Positions 9,865 through 22,068 of a stretch of 42,038 nt of DNA are shown piece by piece; within the stretch, counting starts at the first letter, position 1; each line of letters starts with the position of its first letter. The stretch is from Leptodontidium sp. MPI-SDFR-AT-0119 (lineage: Eukaryota; Ascomycota; Leotiomycetes; Helotiales; Leptodontidiaceae). The position numbers were made by a program, and so were the translations under genes. The notes under the pieces were generated by a model. The model was given only the letters and a program-made list of their open reading frames with translations, had not been told where the DNA came from and made no database searches. The stretch spans positions 1 through 42,038 of the forward strand of contig JAHLEZ010000055.1 of assembly GCA_020726505.1 (NCBI GenBank). The letters are read 5' to 3'.

Positions 9865-11312
9865 CTATACTATTGAGCATCCTTCCTTTGAACTTTCCCA
9901 CAAGGGGGCCACGGATCCTCGCGGGGGTTTACCTGCGAACTCGGTGAGCATGGGGAAAGTCTTGTCGAGGATATCATTCTGTTGCTGCAGGGTCATGTCT
10001 TTGGGTTTTTCGTGGCTGTAGCCGTGACTGTAGGGTGTTGCGGGATTAGGCCTCACTAATGCTGCTAACTGCGCGTCAATTTTTGTCAAAGATAGTTCGC
10101 TCGTTTCCAGAGGTTGGTTGTGCACACCCTGAGCTGTAGTATGACCTGGATACTTTCGTTCCTGGATAAGGATGTTGACGGTTGGGATGCATGAGCATAT
10201 TAGCCCAATAGTCAACTCTATGACTCTTAATCACCGTGTTAGTCCTTGTATCACTTATACAGTCGCAGAACCGTAACTTACGCAGTGGAAACAAGCAAGG
10301 CAATCCACCAAGTGGTATCCTTAGCGTGCAGATACGCAACGACGAGAACGACCCGCCATATCGTAATTCCAACGGCAATGCCCCCGATACCCATTATCGA
10401 TACGATCTTGATCTTCTTCTTTAAGGGTAATCGCATCGACCAGGCCAAGGGTATCGGCGACAACAGTATCACTATATCAGTAAGAATGGCAATCGAGGTG
10501 TCTGCAACAAACAAGGTTGGCTGATTAGAGCATTTCCCATGGACGCTTGGTTCCCAGAATGCCTGTATAGGTATGCAAATAATGATTTTCAAGACCTCGA
10601 TGGCGGTGTAGGCGACAAATAGGGTGCCGATGAAGATGTAAATGGCTGTGGAGACGCCTCTCCGGACAGTAAATACGCGGGCGATGAGTAGTAGTAGGGA
10701 GACTTTTGTGAAAAATGCGGCCGGGCAGTAGAGGGTAGAGGCGATATAAAGCCACTTCAGGGGTCAGCAGGCCGGAATGACAGGGTGGTGACGACGTGTA
10801 ATGGAGATGGAAACTCACCTGTAAGTGGTGTGACAAAGACTCGGCCGAAACGTCCCAGGCATGAAGACCCATGCCGTGATGGACCACTGGTAGGAATGTA
10901 AGCATGGGCCTCAAGGTTTCAAAATGGCAAACGTACTTATGATCATGCACATACAAATCGCCGTAAGAAAAACCTATAAAACATTCCGTAAGCGGTCAGT
11001 TTCTCCGGGACTGCTTGATGAATGGGTTTACCCAAGCTATAGCAGACGACACTGAATGTTTCCAGGTCAGCGAGATTCAAAACATACACAAATTGTGTGG
11101 TGAGCGTCGTGCATACCATCTTCGGGTAGTATCGCTCGCGCGATACGAAGCCTAACGTAAACTCGCGTGAAGAAGAACGGGGATGCCAGCCCAATGCAAG
11201 TGATGGCGATGCCAAGGGCCAATTGCTGCCTGCTACCATGTGGATGCTTGAGGTCTGGTATAACCCCGGGCGGCGGCGGGATCGCACCAGGGTAGCTCAC
11301 GTTCGAGGCCAT
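9865..11312 (-). CDS. Fungal rhodopsin-domain integral membrane protein
   Basis: Proposed exons on the minus strand: 11312-11117, 11051-11032, 10973-10937, 10886-10819, 10754-10282, 10225-9865. They join in frame into 384 residues, and every intron is GT-AG and 56-65 bp. The product starts MASNVSYPGAIPPPPG, the usual N-terminus of the fungal rhodopsin-domain family (PTH11/SAT4-like seven-helix proteins). Hydrophobic helices include about residues 31-53, 66-84, 108-135, and later segments around SPIPLAWSMRLP and IGLICSCIPTVNIL. A GMGLHAWDVS loop and the CIPIQAFW motif are characteristic. The tail of about 95 residues is hydrophilic and probably cytoplasmic. Family members are putative plasma-membrane receptors or sensors and no ligand can be inferred. 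The gene looks intact; the 20- and 37-nt exons are unusually short. Confidence 0.85.
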
Positions 11313-14024
11313 TCGAGGTCGATGTCCCTCCAGTATATCCCAGTATATTTTATTCTTTGCGTTTCAATGGATAGTCGTCGTGAATTGGTGATAAAACCCA
11401 GCGATTTGTCATATGTTGATGAGGAGAGAAGAAAAGATGGTCTGCAATCCCGATCAACCTGGCGTACCGAGATTGAGAAAGGTATCGAGTCTAGCAACAT
11501 GGCATGTCTCTCCACATCATTGTTCAGGGAATGATACGCCACTCTGCCTGCCGTATTTCACACTTGTATTGGCTGGCGGCGGGATGCTCCATCTTCCCCA
11601 ACCGACATCGAGGTCAAAGCCACAGCACATTCTGTGCCGCTTCGCCTTCCATCCTTCATGTCCACAACTCTCTCTACCTGCAAGGAGTTGATCGCTCCAC
11701 TTTCCGCAAGCCAATAGGGCAATCCACCCTCCAAATCCCCCGCAAATAATCCTCCAAAAGGCACCATGATCCCCGAACAAACCCTGCAACCGTAAATTAC
11801 AAGGACACAGTCCTCCGAATCGAGAGATCATCGCGGAAAACCCACGCCAGTGCAAGGAACTCCCTAGACCGGAAGTTAAAGAGTTTGACACCGGGACAGA
11901 GACTGCGTCTTCACTGCGCAGTAAGGCGTCCTTGTGGCGTTGGCGAAAACTCTAATTCGAACAACTGCTTGATGAGATAATCGTATTGATGGACGACGCC
12001 GTTCGGGATGTCGGGGAGGGCTACAGCTGCTTTTGTTTGCCTCTGGTTTTGGTGGAGGCTTTAGTTCAAGGAACGATGTGGTTTGGGAGGCTCGGAAGCA
12101 GCCACTACCATGTGTAGTTCGTGCCCAACCGAGCCCCTTTTTTTCCAACCTTCCAAGTCCAACAACAAAGGAGTTCGTTGTCTCGACTCTCTCGAGTCAG
12201 GTTGATCTTCTGCCTCTTGAGACATGTCAGATGCTGAAGAGACAGTGCTCGAGCGTCGGTTTGCCGGATTCGGAACGAGGGTATTGATGATTCAGATACG
12301 CTCAGGTAAAGTAAATTTTCAAGCTACTGTATATAAGCCTAGCCAATACATCTACCGATCGTTAAGTTCAAAACAACTCCCATCCCATCTGTCAAGCGTC
12401 TGCTGATGTCCACTTAGTGCTTGTATCCGTACCCGCACCCGATGGCACGGCCCGTGCACTACACCATATGTTCCCTAGACTTTCATCCCTACGTTCTTCT
12501 CTGAAGCACGATTTCTAAATCCAACCGTCGATGATAGAGAAATCATCTGTCAAGCCGTCAATAAGCTGAACTCAAAAATCCCGCATCTCGATCTCAAAAC
12601 ATGGATGTCCCTCCGTCAGGGAAACTCTCTTGAAGTTGTTGCCTCGCTTGCTCCTCCCCCGCTTCCCAAATCCCTGATCTGCCGCGCCACCACGAGCTAA
12701 GATTGGGCATCGCTCCGCCTGATTTCAGGGGGATTGACAGCAGGGACCAGTGACCAGGGGACAGGAGGAAGACAGGCTTGGGGTTCTCCGGAATCGAATT
12801 TCGGAAATCAAGAAATGAGCCAAGCTAGCAAGAACAATGCAGGATGGCGTTTTTCGATAGAAACGGTCCACTTCGTTAACAATTGAAAAGCCAACGGCGC
12901 CAGCCGCGGGCCTGAATTCCCAATTTCTGGCTCTCGTCGCGGATGCAGATACCGGCAGTCGAGGAGTGGCTTGGAGATTTATATGCAGAGGCGTGTGTAC
13001 CGCCGGAAGAGCTTCCGAAATGCGGGATACTTTTTCGTCACCTGTTGAGGCGTTTTGTGGTGTCCTATCAACGGTTGGACGGATGTCAGTCTGGTAAACA
13101 AGTGTTTTATGTTTTTAGAAAGAGGCTGTTTGGAAGGCAGGATTTCTAGACTTCGGCGGAGTTTGCAACACGGGATGAGTGCTAAGTATTGATTAGGTTG
13201 TCATGCTTCCCGCTGTCTTCGAACTTGTCTGCCGCGAGCCGCGCACTTTCTTTCTTGAAAATGTCTCGTCTAGTGCAAGTGTCGCATTGTAAACGTGGTA
13301 TACGAGCCAAGAGAAGCGGAATTCCGCGTCCAAAAGGAGAGCAATGTTGTTAGTGACTTCACTATGTCCCGTCTTTGCCAATCTTGTCGTTTGTCCTATT
13401 AAGTCGGTAACATGAGTAATCACTGCAGGTAAGACCCGGTGGACCGAAGGAGAGAGAAACATAGTTAATAATAAAATTATAAAAATTAGACACTAATACA
13501 CTCAATTTTCACTAGGATAACAAATCGCAGACGCACTTCATCCAAAAATTTGGGTTAGCGAGATTAGACTGCCGCCTGTCAAAATGTTAATAGAGTGCTA
13601 GGACAGCCACCTGTAATACCTGGGGACATCGATTCTTCGCCTTGTTTTCGATGGCGACAAGTACTAAGTTCTACTAGAGAGGTGGTAGATCGACTTCTCA
13701 GGAACCGCCAACTTTAGTTTTAATTTAATCGTTACTTTGCGAAAAAAATCATTAGGATTGATTTTTAAGGGGGCCGCCCACTAGTAGTGCCTCTCACGGT
13801 AGAGATAGGGAAGCGGGGCCTGATCATCGGCCATTTGTGAGTTATCAGATTAAGACGTCGCTTATTTAAGCCTGTAGTAGAATAGTATGCTTACTTCAAA
13901 GTAAGTATTATTTTATATAGGAGGTGCGCGAGGCTCAGCTGCCGATAGCATGCATTAATTACCTACTGTTCTCTTGCCCCCGCCATGAACTTGCAATCCA
14001 GAGGTACTCACAGAATATCCAAAT
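11313..14024. other. Intergenic region
   Basis: This 2.7-kb stretch separates divergent genes and should hold both promoters. Only short frames are present: a plus frame at 12943-13149 starting MQIPAVEEWLGDLYAEA and a minus frame at 13193-13462. Neither shows a known motif. Composition is normal up to about 13450; short AT-rich patches follow near 13460-13550 and 13720-13780. I see no tRNA, repeat array or transposon. Confidence 0.45.
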
Positions 14025-16633
14025 ATGTCAACAACTACGCGTCCTCACCCACGCCAACTATTTACCAGGACAAAGTTATGCGGGTGCTTCTCAGTTGGCA
14101 CAGTCAGACAACAATACTTGCCGCTGCTCGACAGCGAGGCTCACACGACCATTCTCTCCGGAACTTCCAAAACAGTCCTCAAGCAAACGTTTGTTAATGC
14201 TTTATCGTCGAAGAATAATGCAGAGTGCATGTACAAATTCCCGCTCTACGATGGTGTCAGTGTCGTTGGATTCAAGTGCAAGATTGGCACCAAGCCAGCC
14301 CTCTGTGGCTTGGTAAAAGAAAGAGGAAAGGCGAAGGCCATTTTCGATGCCACAATGGCCGAGGGCGATAACGTCGATCTACTTGCACAAGCCCCGGAAG
14401 TATCCGATACGTTTACCACAAGAATTGGCAACGTTCAAGTAGGAGAGGGCATCTTTGACGAGATCGCCTACATTGGTGAGCTGAAGCATGATGATGATAT
14501 CGAGGGCATTCGCTTCACAATTCCAACTATGATTGCTCCTCGTTATGGTCATACAGAGTCCATCAGCCCTCCCTGTGTCGCTGGATTAGCAGGTGCAATG
14601 ATCCCGCCTCTCGATCATCATCCTGATAACCGAATCAGGATCACCATAGATATAGTTCTACCAGCAGGGATATATATCAAGGGAATCGAGTCACTATCAC
14701 ATTTGATCGCAGTATCGATGGGAACCATTTCAATTGCTGCCCAAGCAACTCCGGCTATGAACAAGGCTTCTGCAACTCTTTCGCAAGGGGCTGCCGTACT
14801 GGAGAAAGACTTTGTTCTATTCATACATCTCAAGGATCCTGGGCCGCCCAAAGCTCTGTTGGAAATTCATTCCACAATCTCAAATCACCGAGCCCTGATG
14901 ATTACGCTTGCCGCCTCGAAGTTTTCTTTTTCCTCCTCCTTACCACCAGAGATTATTTTGATCGCAGATCGAAGTGCCAGTATGCAACACGATATTCCGA
15001 TGCTTGTCTCGGCTTTGAAGGTCTTTCTTAAGTCTATGCTAACTAGCGTTAGGTTCAACATATGCTCTTTCGGAACAGAGCATACCTTTTTATGGACCCG
15101 GAGTAAAAGCTATACCAATAGCGCTTTTCAAGAAGCCATCCAACATCTTTCAACATTCGAGGCAAATTATGGCGGAACAGAGATACTCAAGGCAATTCAA
15201 GCCACAATCGAACGTCGACTCACAGATCTACCACTGGATATCATCCTCTTTACCGATGGACAGATCGCAGACCAAGGATCCTCTTTCACATATGTCAATG
15301 AGCGAGTTGAGAAAACGAAGCAAGGGGGTATCCGGGTCTTCTCCCTTGGATTCGGCAACAAAGTCTCACATGCAGTTATTGAACGAATTGCCAGAGCAGG
15401 AAAAGGGCTTTGCCTGGCTGTACAGGATGGGGAGCGATTGGAGAAGAGTGTCACTCGCATACTTCGCGGAGCACTGAGTCCGGATTATGGGGACAGTATT
15501 TTGGAGGTGAAGTATGAGCAAGATGATGATGACTTCGAATTGCTCGAAGTGACGGAGAGTATGGAGAAGCTTTCATCGTCGGAGACTGAAGAAGTCACCA
15601 CTTCTTTATCTGACCCTGGCTCCGACCACAAGGATAAAAGCTTACGAGACACCCATCACTTCCCACAAATTATCCAGGCGCCACACAAGATACCTTCTCT
15701 TTTCGCAGCAGCCAAAACAACAGTTTACCTTCTCATAGGTCCGAAAACCATACAGAGAAACCCAACATCGGTTATCCTGCGCAGCCCATTTCCTCATGGT
15801 CCACCAGCTCTTGAAATTCCAATTGAAGTGCTTACAGAACGAGGAACAACCATCCATCAACTTGCAGCGCGAAAAGCAGCCCAGGACTTAGAAGAATCCC
15901 GCGGAAGGGTGTTCGACGATGCCAACAAGGTCGCTGACGTACAAAATCTGGCTGAAAAGGAAGCTGTCCGATTAGGAGAGACATTCCAAATCGTAAACAA
16001 ATGGTGTTCGTTTGTCGCAGTATCATCAAAGGATGGCAGGGAGATCTTCATTCGAAATACTACCCTCCAGCAACCAACACTCCGTATGGCTCACATATTC
16101 GTCAACGCCGCGTCATCCGGCCTCTGAGAGCAGAAAACCCATTTTTAATGGCTCCTCCACTGGCTGCCCGCATGGGAAACAGCAGCCGAACTATAGGGCG
16201 AGTAGTAGCCCAAGACGTCAAAGCAGAAAGCATTTCCAACGCTCCTGTCGCTACTACTACTACTACTACTCCACCAACGTCTCCTCCAAATCCTAACCTG
16301 AAAAAGGTCCTTGCTTTAATTGACTTTCAATGTTTTGACGGGACATGGAATACCGACAGTAAAAATATGTTACTAGACATCTTGGGATTCGAAATACCAA
16401 ATCCGCCACTAGACGGCGCGAATGACGAGGCATGGGTCAAGATGCTCGTAGTGAAATTCCTAGAGGAAAGGATGCCAAAAGAAAAAGACGTGTGGGGCCT
16501 GGTTGTTAAGAAAGCGAGGGAGTATGTCCGGAAATATCTGGAGACCAGAGGAGAATTGCACTTGCTAGCTAGAGGAGATGGCAGGGGCGGCGGTTGGGAC
16601 AGGAAAACCCGAAGATTAGTTATCGATGATTAG
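14025..16633 (+). CDS. VIT and vWA domain protein
   Basis: The start ATG is followed by an N-terminal VIT domain (about residues 10-170; CGCF, then FPLYDGVSVVGFKCKIG) and a von Willebrand A domain (about 310-490). Its MIDAS metal site is complete: DRSAS, the Thr of YGGTEI and the Asp of FTDGQI. An acidic linker and the fungal C-terminal module (LAARKAAQDLEE; FQIVNKWCSFVAV) follow. The first frame stops at 16127, but a 50-bp GT-CAG intron at 16084-16133 restores the frame and adds the family's last domain (ALIDFQCFDGTW to KDVWGLVVKKAREYV), giving 852 residues. A (ACT)n microsatellite at 16252-16270 encodes a Thr run. Family members resemble inter-alpha-trypsin-inhibitor heavy chains and are thought to act in protein interaction; no signal peptide is seen. 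Intron use is inferred. Confidence 0.85.
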
Positions 16634-17160
16634 TACTGCGGGCGACGATTCCATAAATTCTTGCAAACTTGCCCTAATATTATAAGACGTGAGATTTTGC
16701 CGTGGAGCCGGGTCGCTGCAAGGCCTTGGCGTCGAAAATAGGGGGTTCTTACAAGTGTCTTAGCGGTAAATTCTTGCGGTAGCTTAAACTTTTTATATAA
16801 TTAATAATATTATATTAGTTTCTTAAATATACTTATAAAGTATAAAAAGACTTATAATTTAATTAAAAAAACAATTAAAATTGGATTGTAAATAAAAAAG
16901 TTAAAAAATAACCTTAATACGTCATAATTTTATTATAAGTACTTTAATAATAAAAACCTAATAGTATTCGCTCGCGCATTATATAATAACGTTTTTGCTA
17001 ATTAGCTGAGGTACTGGCGGGAACCCCGTCTTAGTTCACTATCCTTTCCTTCGAGCCAAAATATGCTTATAAGGTAAAGAGTTTTTGTTTTTCTGTTTCT
17101 TCCATATTTTTAAAAGATGTCGTTCACGTAGTTAGAAAGTCATCTATTTAAAAAAATTTA
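16634..17160. repeat. AT-rich RIP-like block
   Basis: Mostly A/T from about 16780 to 17010, without reading frames. The stretch 16956-17005 is the inverted counterpart of the repeat at 3998-4042. Composition returns to normal near 17160, where the upstream region of the HET gene begins. Confidence 0.6.
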
Positions 17161-17559
17161 GGGGTTCAGATTCGGTTCCTCTGCCAGGGTCTAATTTGGC
17201 GCTGTTGGGCTACATGTACCTCCTTGGGAGGTTCAAGGCACAGCCTCACTGTATCAATCTGTGAACCGGCTAATAGGGCAATTTTATTATGAATGGCGCT
17301 AAGACAACGAATTGTTTTTGACAAGGTGGGGCTTGAGGCGAAAGTGCAACCCAATGGCGATTTACCACGTACGCAGCCTTCTCCATACTGATGGAAATGC
17401 CCGTGGAAGCAGTTTCCTCTTCTTACCTCTTTTCTCGTCGTTTCTAAAACCTCTATCAAACTATTGTTAACCAACAGCCGATATCACGGTCTTGGTGTAC
17501 AACACTCTGGTATTTTAGCGCAACAAAACTCCGACCGGCAAGAGTCCCTGTCGCGGTTA

Positions 17560-18816
17560 ATGGCTTTTGCCTACGATTCCAGCCTGGCCTCGTATGAGCT
17601 CCGGTTGCTCCAGCCACTGGCAGTCAATGACCGTGTCCTTCGATTCGAAACTCGGCGTGTTCCACGCGCATCAAACCCCCCTTACACAGCTATTTCGTAT
17701 ACGTGGGGTAACGAAGATGCGTTAGAAGTTATCTACTTAGATAACCGACCTTTCCGCGTTAGGCCCAATTTATGGTCATGCCTGTATTACATGGCTCATG
17801 CTGCTAGAAATAATGGAGCGTGGGACTACCTATGGGTAGACGCGATCTGTATCAACCAAACCAACGACGCCGAACGTAGCTCTCAAGTCCGGTTAATGGA
17901 CCAGACGTATAGAGATGCTGTCTGCGTGTCCGTCTGGCTGGGGCTCGTGACGTTGCCTGAGCACATCAGGTCGTATTTGCCTACACAAATACCTACCAGG
18001 ACAGTAGAAAGCGATGGATTCAACTGGGCAGAGTCGATAGTAGATCTCTCGAATCGCCCATACTGGTCTCGCGTCTGGGTTATTCAGGAGTTCCTACTTG
18101 GCCAAAATGTCGAGCTGCATTGTAGTGACAATCAGATAAATTGGCTAGACTTTCAAGAATTCCTATGCCGCGAGGCTGGCATAGAACAATTCTACGATGC
18201 GAGTGGCGACGTTCCCAAAGGAGACGGAACGAGAGCGCTCGCCGCTTTGCCGCTTGTCATGGGACGGCATATGGATAAGCATCCCGAGATCTTACAACCA
18301 CTCTGCGACCTGCTCATTAACAACCATAAGTCCAAATGTAAGGATCCACGAGACAGGGTCTTTGCGCTACTAGGACTTATTCCACTCGACGAAAGAGAGA
18401 TTATATGCATTTACTTCCCGGACTACTCCATTACGGAGGACCATGTGCTTATCATAACGCTCGCGCACTTGACGCAGTTTCCTGCGCTGTCAATAATGCA
18501 GCGTGGTGGAGTAAATATTACTCCTGATTCGGAGGAACTTTTCTTGGGACTTGGTGTCGGACTGAAACCACAGAGGAGAAGACTTTTGCGTCGAGCTAAG
18601 AGACTTGACTACTTAGGTCGCATGTCTTCTCGGGAGATGTTGAATTCTTTGGCTTTGCATGATGAGATAGAGGAATACGGAGGGGAAGATACGGATGAAC
18701 AGCAAGAGATGAGTGAAACTGAACGACCGAGGCTTTCTAATAGAATGTGGCTTACGGTCTCGGTTATATCTGCACCATTTGTGATTTGGTTGATTGCGAA
18801 GAAAACTAAATTGTAG
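17560..18816 (+). CDS. HET domain protein with C-terminal membrane anchor
   Basis: The intronless frame of 418 residues starts at the first in-frame ATG, since the frame extends upstream only without an ATG. It carries all three blocks of the heterokaryon-incompatibility domain (HET, PF06985): YTAISYTWGNE, LWVDAICINQTND through VSVWLG, and YWSRVWVIQEFLLG. DPRDRVFALLGL, the usual downstream motif, follows. HET domains trigger cell death when incompatible hyphae fuse. After a basic and acidic tail, the last 25 residues form one hydrophobic helix (WLTVSVISAPFVIWLIA) followed by KKTKL, the pattern of a tail-anchored membrane protein. No NACHT, ankyrin or WD repeats are present, so this is a stand-alone HET gene. 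It looks intact. Confidence 0.9.
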   Translation: MAFAYDSSLASYELRLLQPLAVNDRVLRFETRRVPRASNPPYTAISYTWGNEDALEVIYLDNRPFRVRPNLWSCLYYMAHAARNNGAWDYLWVDAICINQTNDAERSSQVRLMDQTYRDAVCVSVWLGLVTLPEHIRSYLPTQIPTRTVESDGFNWAESIVDLSNRPYWSRVWVIQEFLLGQNVELHCSDNQINWLDFQEFLCREAGIEQFYDASGDVPKGDGTRALAALPLVMGRHMDKHPEILQPLCDLLINNHKSKCKDPRDRVFALLGLIPLDEREIICIYFPDYSITEDHVLIITLAHLTQFPALSIMQRGGVNITPDSEELFLGLGVGLKPQRRRLLRRAKRLDYLGRMSSREMLNSLALHDEIEEYGGEDTDEQQEMSETERPRLSNRMWLTVSVISAPFVIWLIAKKTKL

Positions 18817-20397
18817 GGCAGTACTAGGAACAAGTTAGTGCAAAGTAGTGGACATAAGACAAAAGAGCATGCTCGTTGAGACGGTCTCGTACGTAGTGTT
18901 TTATGTCATTCTACGTAAGATTCTTTAGCCTAAGCGATGGTACAGTTGCGAAGAAGCTCATATAACCTGGTACTGGATGGCTTGATGTAATGTCTTTAAC
19001 AAGACGACCCATTAACCGTCAGGCATATGTCGTTTGCAACTGACGACGAGAACCAGTCTAGTACCTCAATGCTAAAATGGCTAATCAGCTGCCATGATGA
19101 AGACTCCAGGTGTCGACGAACGGAGGCGCGAATCCGGGGTTATTGCTGTGGCTTGGTCGAGTTTGAGGACAAGAAGATTTCTACTTTGAAATATTCCTCT
19201 CGCTCAAGAGCTGTTGTTACGTTTTTACTCGCTAACTAGATAACTATAAGGTTTAGATACTTACTATTACTACTAATATATTTGATCGATCGCAGTTATG
19301 GTTGTGCATTTGACTCGCGCACCTTTATAATCTCGCATATTATGCTTACTTACAAGGAATTTGATAAAGCCTGGCATAGATAATATTGGGCTTGCATCGC
19401 CACAAATTGCGCCCAACTAAGCCACCTCAACGGCGAGACTTTGGTTATTATTATCAAAATTTTGCCGCAGATTTAGCATTTGATATCTCTTCGGCATTGT
19501 TAAAAGTTAACACATTATCTTGTTAATTAACTAAACTATTTTATTATTTTATAAATAACGTCCTCGCGCTAATATGGACCCCCTCTCGGTCCTAAGCCTA
19601 GCTAGCTACTTATTCTTTAATTTATCAACTTCACTAAGAAGTTAGTCCATGATAGTGTAGAGATTTACAGCTCGAAGCTAGGTTCGACTAACGGAAATCT
19701 CGAACTTAAAAGCCTTTGCGATCAACTTTCAGATCTCAGTTCTTAGCTCTTAGATACTAGGGAGAACGGGGCTGAGTATAGCGACTTAGAGCAAGGGCAT
19801 TACTCTTAGCATATAGAGCGTTACGATAAAAGTCTTATAGCCCTTATTAACGGCTACTAAAAAGATTGCGATAAGATTATTAAAGTCTTTTGTTAATTGC
19901 GTATTAACGGTAAATTGTATCGCTATTAACGTAGCTTTTAAGTAGCGCTTAAATACGCTTAGGGGAGAGAAGGAAAGATTCGGACTCTTTAATAAATACT
20001 TCGCGGAAGGCAAAACGCAATAACTTTATATATGTGTTTTATTATTAGGTTATTACTTTGTACCTTCTGCCGTTTAAATAAATGAATAACTAATAAATTA
20101 GTAGTAAATAAGGGTATATACTTATTTGTGACGCGGAAAAACTGTAATTTAAGAATCTAAGATTACTTATGGTTTGAGATTTAAGATTCCTTAAGATTAA
20201 GAGCCTACTTTTAGAACTATATAAAAGTGGAAAACTTATTAATAAGAAAGAGTGTATACTAATTTACTATAAAATAACTTAGTACTTAAGCGTAAAAGCG
20301 AGATTATTTGATAATAGGCGATTATCGATAGTTTAGATTTTAACTCGAGGCAAGATCGTGAAGACGCGATTGTTAATGCTTATTTAGTAACATTCGA
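18817..20397. other. Intergenic and AT-rich region with unidentified relic
   Basis: Normal sequence continues to about 19250 and includes a 70-codon plus frame (19027-19239) without a known motif. From 19250 the DNA is AT-rich. Around 19670-20010 the plus strand reads as protein-like blocks interrupted by stops (for example IERYDKSLIALINGY, then a stop, then KDCDKIIK). This looks like an RIP-damaged mobile-element gene that I cannot assign. Confidence 0.4.
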
Positions 20398-21261
20398 TTA
20401 GGCACCAGTGTGACAAATAGATTAGATTAGAGTAGAGTAGTGAGTGCTACTCTAATCTAATCTAATAAATTTATATATTACTCTAAATCTAATCTAATCT
20501 AATCTAGAGTATTAAATTACTACTTGAGTAGTGGTTATGTAATTATTACACTAGCCGAAAATAGTCTAACGCTGCGGTCTTTACTAAATAAGGCTTAGTG
20601 AGCGGCTCTACCCGAGTAACGAATAACAATTCTCCCACGTAGTTTTCTTATAGCTTTATAAGAAGATATATTTATTAATAATTAGTTTATTAAGTATGAT
20701 TATAAGTAAGGGGTTTTAATATATTAGTCTTACATCTAACATCTCTTAATTACTTTTTTATATATTAACTTATATGAAATAAGTTTATTAATAATCTAAT
20801 AATTTAGATTAAGTGTTAGATCTTGACTTCGGTAACTCGTGCCGATTCTACGCTAGAGAACAGCCGAAGTAATCTCCACTGCTTACGCGGCTCGGAAATT
20901 ACTCTCGTATTTAATTACGTAGTCGAATCTTCTAGAGAAGTCGATTACGTAGTTATCGAAGCTTCTAGAGAAGCTATTATTGTGTATATAACTACCGAAG
21001 AGCCCTTATGGCTCTTCTCTCAAGCAAGCAAGTAATCTACTTTGTCTCTAATCACGTGTTCACCTACTGCACTTCCTCTCTTCTGATTGGCTCACCTATT
21101 CTCACATTAAGCAAGATTTACTACTTTAAATCTAACCTTAGATTTTTAAATTTTTTACTAATCTAGTCTAATCTAGTCTAATCTAGTCTAATCTAGTCTA
21201 ATCTACTACTCTAGATTACTACTCAAGTAGTAGATTAGAAATTTATCACACTGTTAGGCAC
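20398..21261 (-). mobile_element. hAT element 1 with 8-bp target duplication
   Basis: The element spans 20406-21253 (848 bp). It begins CAGTGTGACAAAT and ends with the complement of CAGTGTGATAAAT, a hAT-type terminal inverted repeat. The 8-bp duplication TTAGGCAC flanks it at 20398-20405 and 21254-21261. Subterminal DNA is packed with TAATC/GATTA repeats, including a perfect 16-bp hairpin (20420-20435 with 20447-20462) and four tandem copies of a 10-bp unit at 21161-21200. The interior 20816-21110 is homologous, inverted, to the hAT C-terminal region and flank at 8150-8445. The element is a non-autonomous deletion derivative. Confidence 0.85.
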
Positions 21262-22068
21262 CAGCGTGAGCAAAATTAATCAAGCTAATCGATTAATAAT
21301 CAGATTAATTGATTTGATTAGATTAGAATTAGATTAATTAATCTAGATTAATCTAGATTAATTTGATTAATGACTAATAATAATAATAATAATATATATT
21401 TGTAATACTACTAAGTAACTTATAAATTAACTAATAGATCAACTAAGAAACTAACTAATAAACTAACTAACAAACCTATTTAATAAAAATAAGTTATTAA
21501 TTTTTATATCTCTAACTTCTTCTCTTATATCGTATTCTTCTTCTTTCTCTTTAATAACTCCCTAACTTTTTAAGCAAATAATCTTTTCAAACGTATCTTT
21601 TGCTAATCGATTTCTTAGCTTATTAATAATAAGAGCCTCTTAACTCACTAGGTGCTAAAGTAACCGGAATTTGTAAATAGTTTCTAGCTATTAAATATAA
21701 TACGGGGTACTATTACTGGTCTATTTATAAACTTACTAGCTTATTATCTCTTATTAATTAGCTCTTAGTCATATATTATATATAAAATAAATAAGTTTAG
21801 GATTAATCCTCGCTTAATCTAAATTAACCGAGCTTCTAAAGCTTTAGCTAAATCTATTCTTAGTATATACTAACCCTTTTTAGTTTAGTCTCAAAAATCT
21901 AAACCTAATTAGGATGCGGCTCTTTTATTAATCAAATTATTCAATTAATTCTTGATTAATTAGATTAGATTAGATTAGAATTAGATTAATTTAAATTTTA
22001 CTTGATTAGATTTAGATTAATAGTCATTAATCTAATCTAATCTAATCATTTTTTACACTGTTAGGCAC
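21262..22068 (-). mobile_element. hAT element 2 abutting element 1
   Basis: This 799-bp element (21262-22060) starts CAGCGTGAGCAAA immediately after the right target duplication of element 1. It ends with the complement of CAGTGTAAAAAAT and is followed by another TTAGGCAC (22061-22068). The ends are recognisable but diverged by RIP-like transitions. On the minus strand around 21530-21650 a decayed hAT C-terminal segment is visible (RLAKDTFEKIICLK-like), similar to 8455-8539. A (TAA)n run lies at 21379-21395. No intact transposase remains. Confidence 0.8.

Noticed and set aside
19027..19239. Possible ankyrin-like remnant after the HET gene
   Set aside because: Only a few residues at the end (AVVTFLLAN) resemble an ankyrin helix, which is not enough to support a repeat.
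20406..21253. TAATC/GATTA arrays considered as CRISPR-like or telomeric repeats
   Set aside because: The units are short, contiguous and lack unique spacers, and do not match the fungal TTAGGG telomere. They are subterminal repeats of hAT elements.
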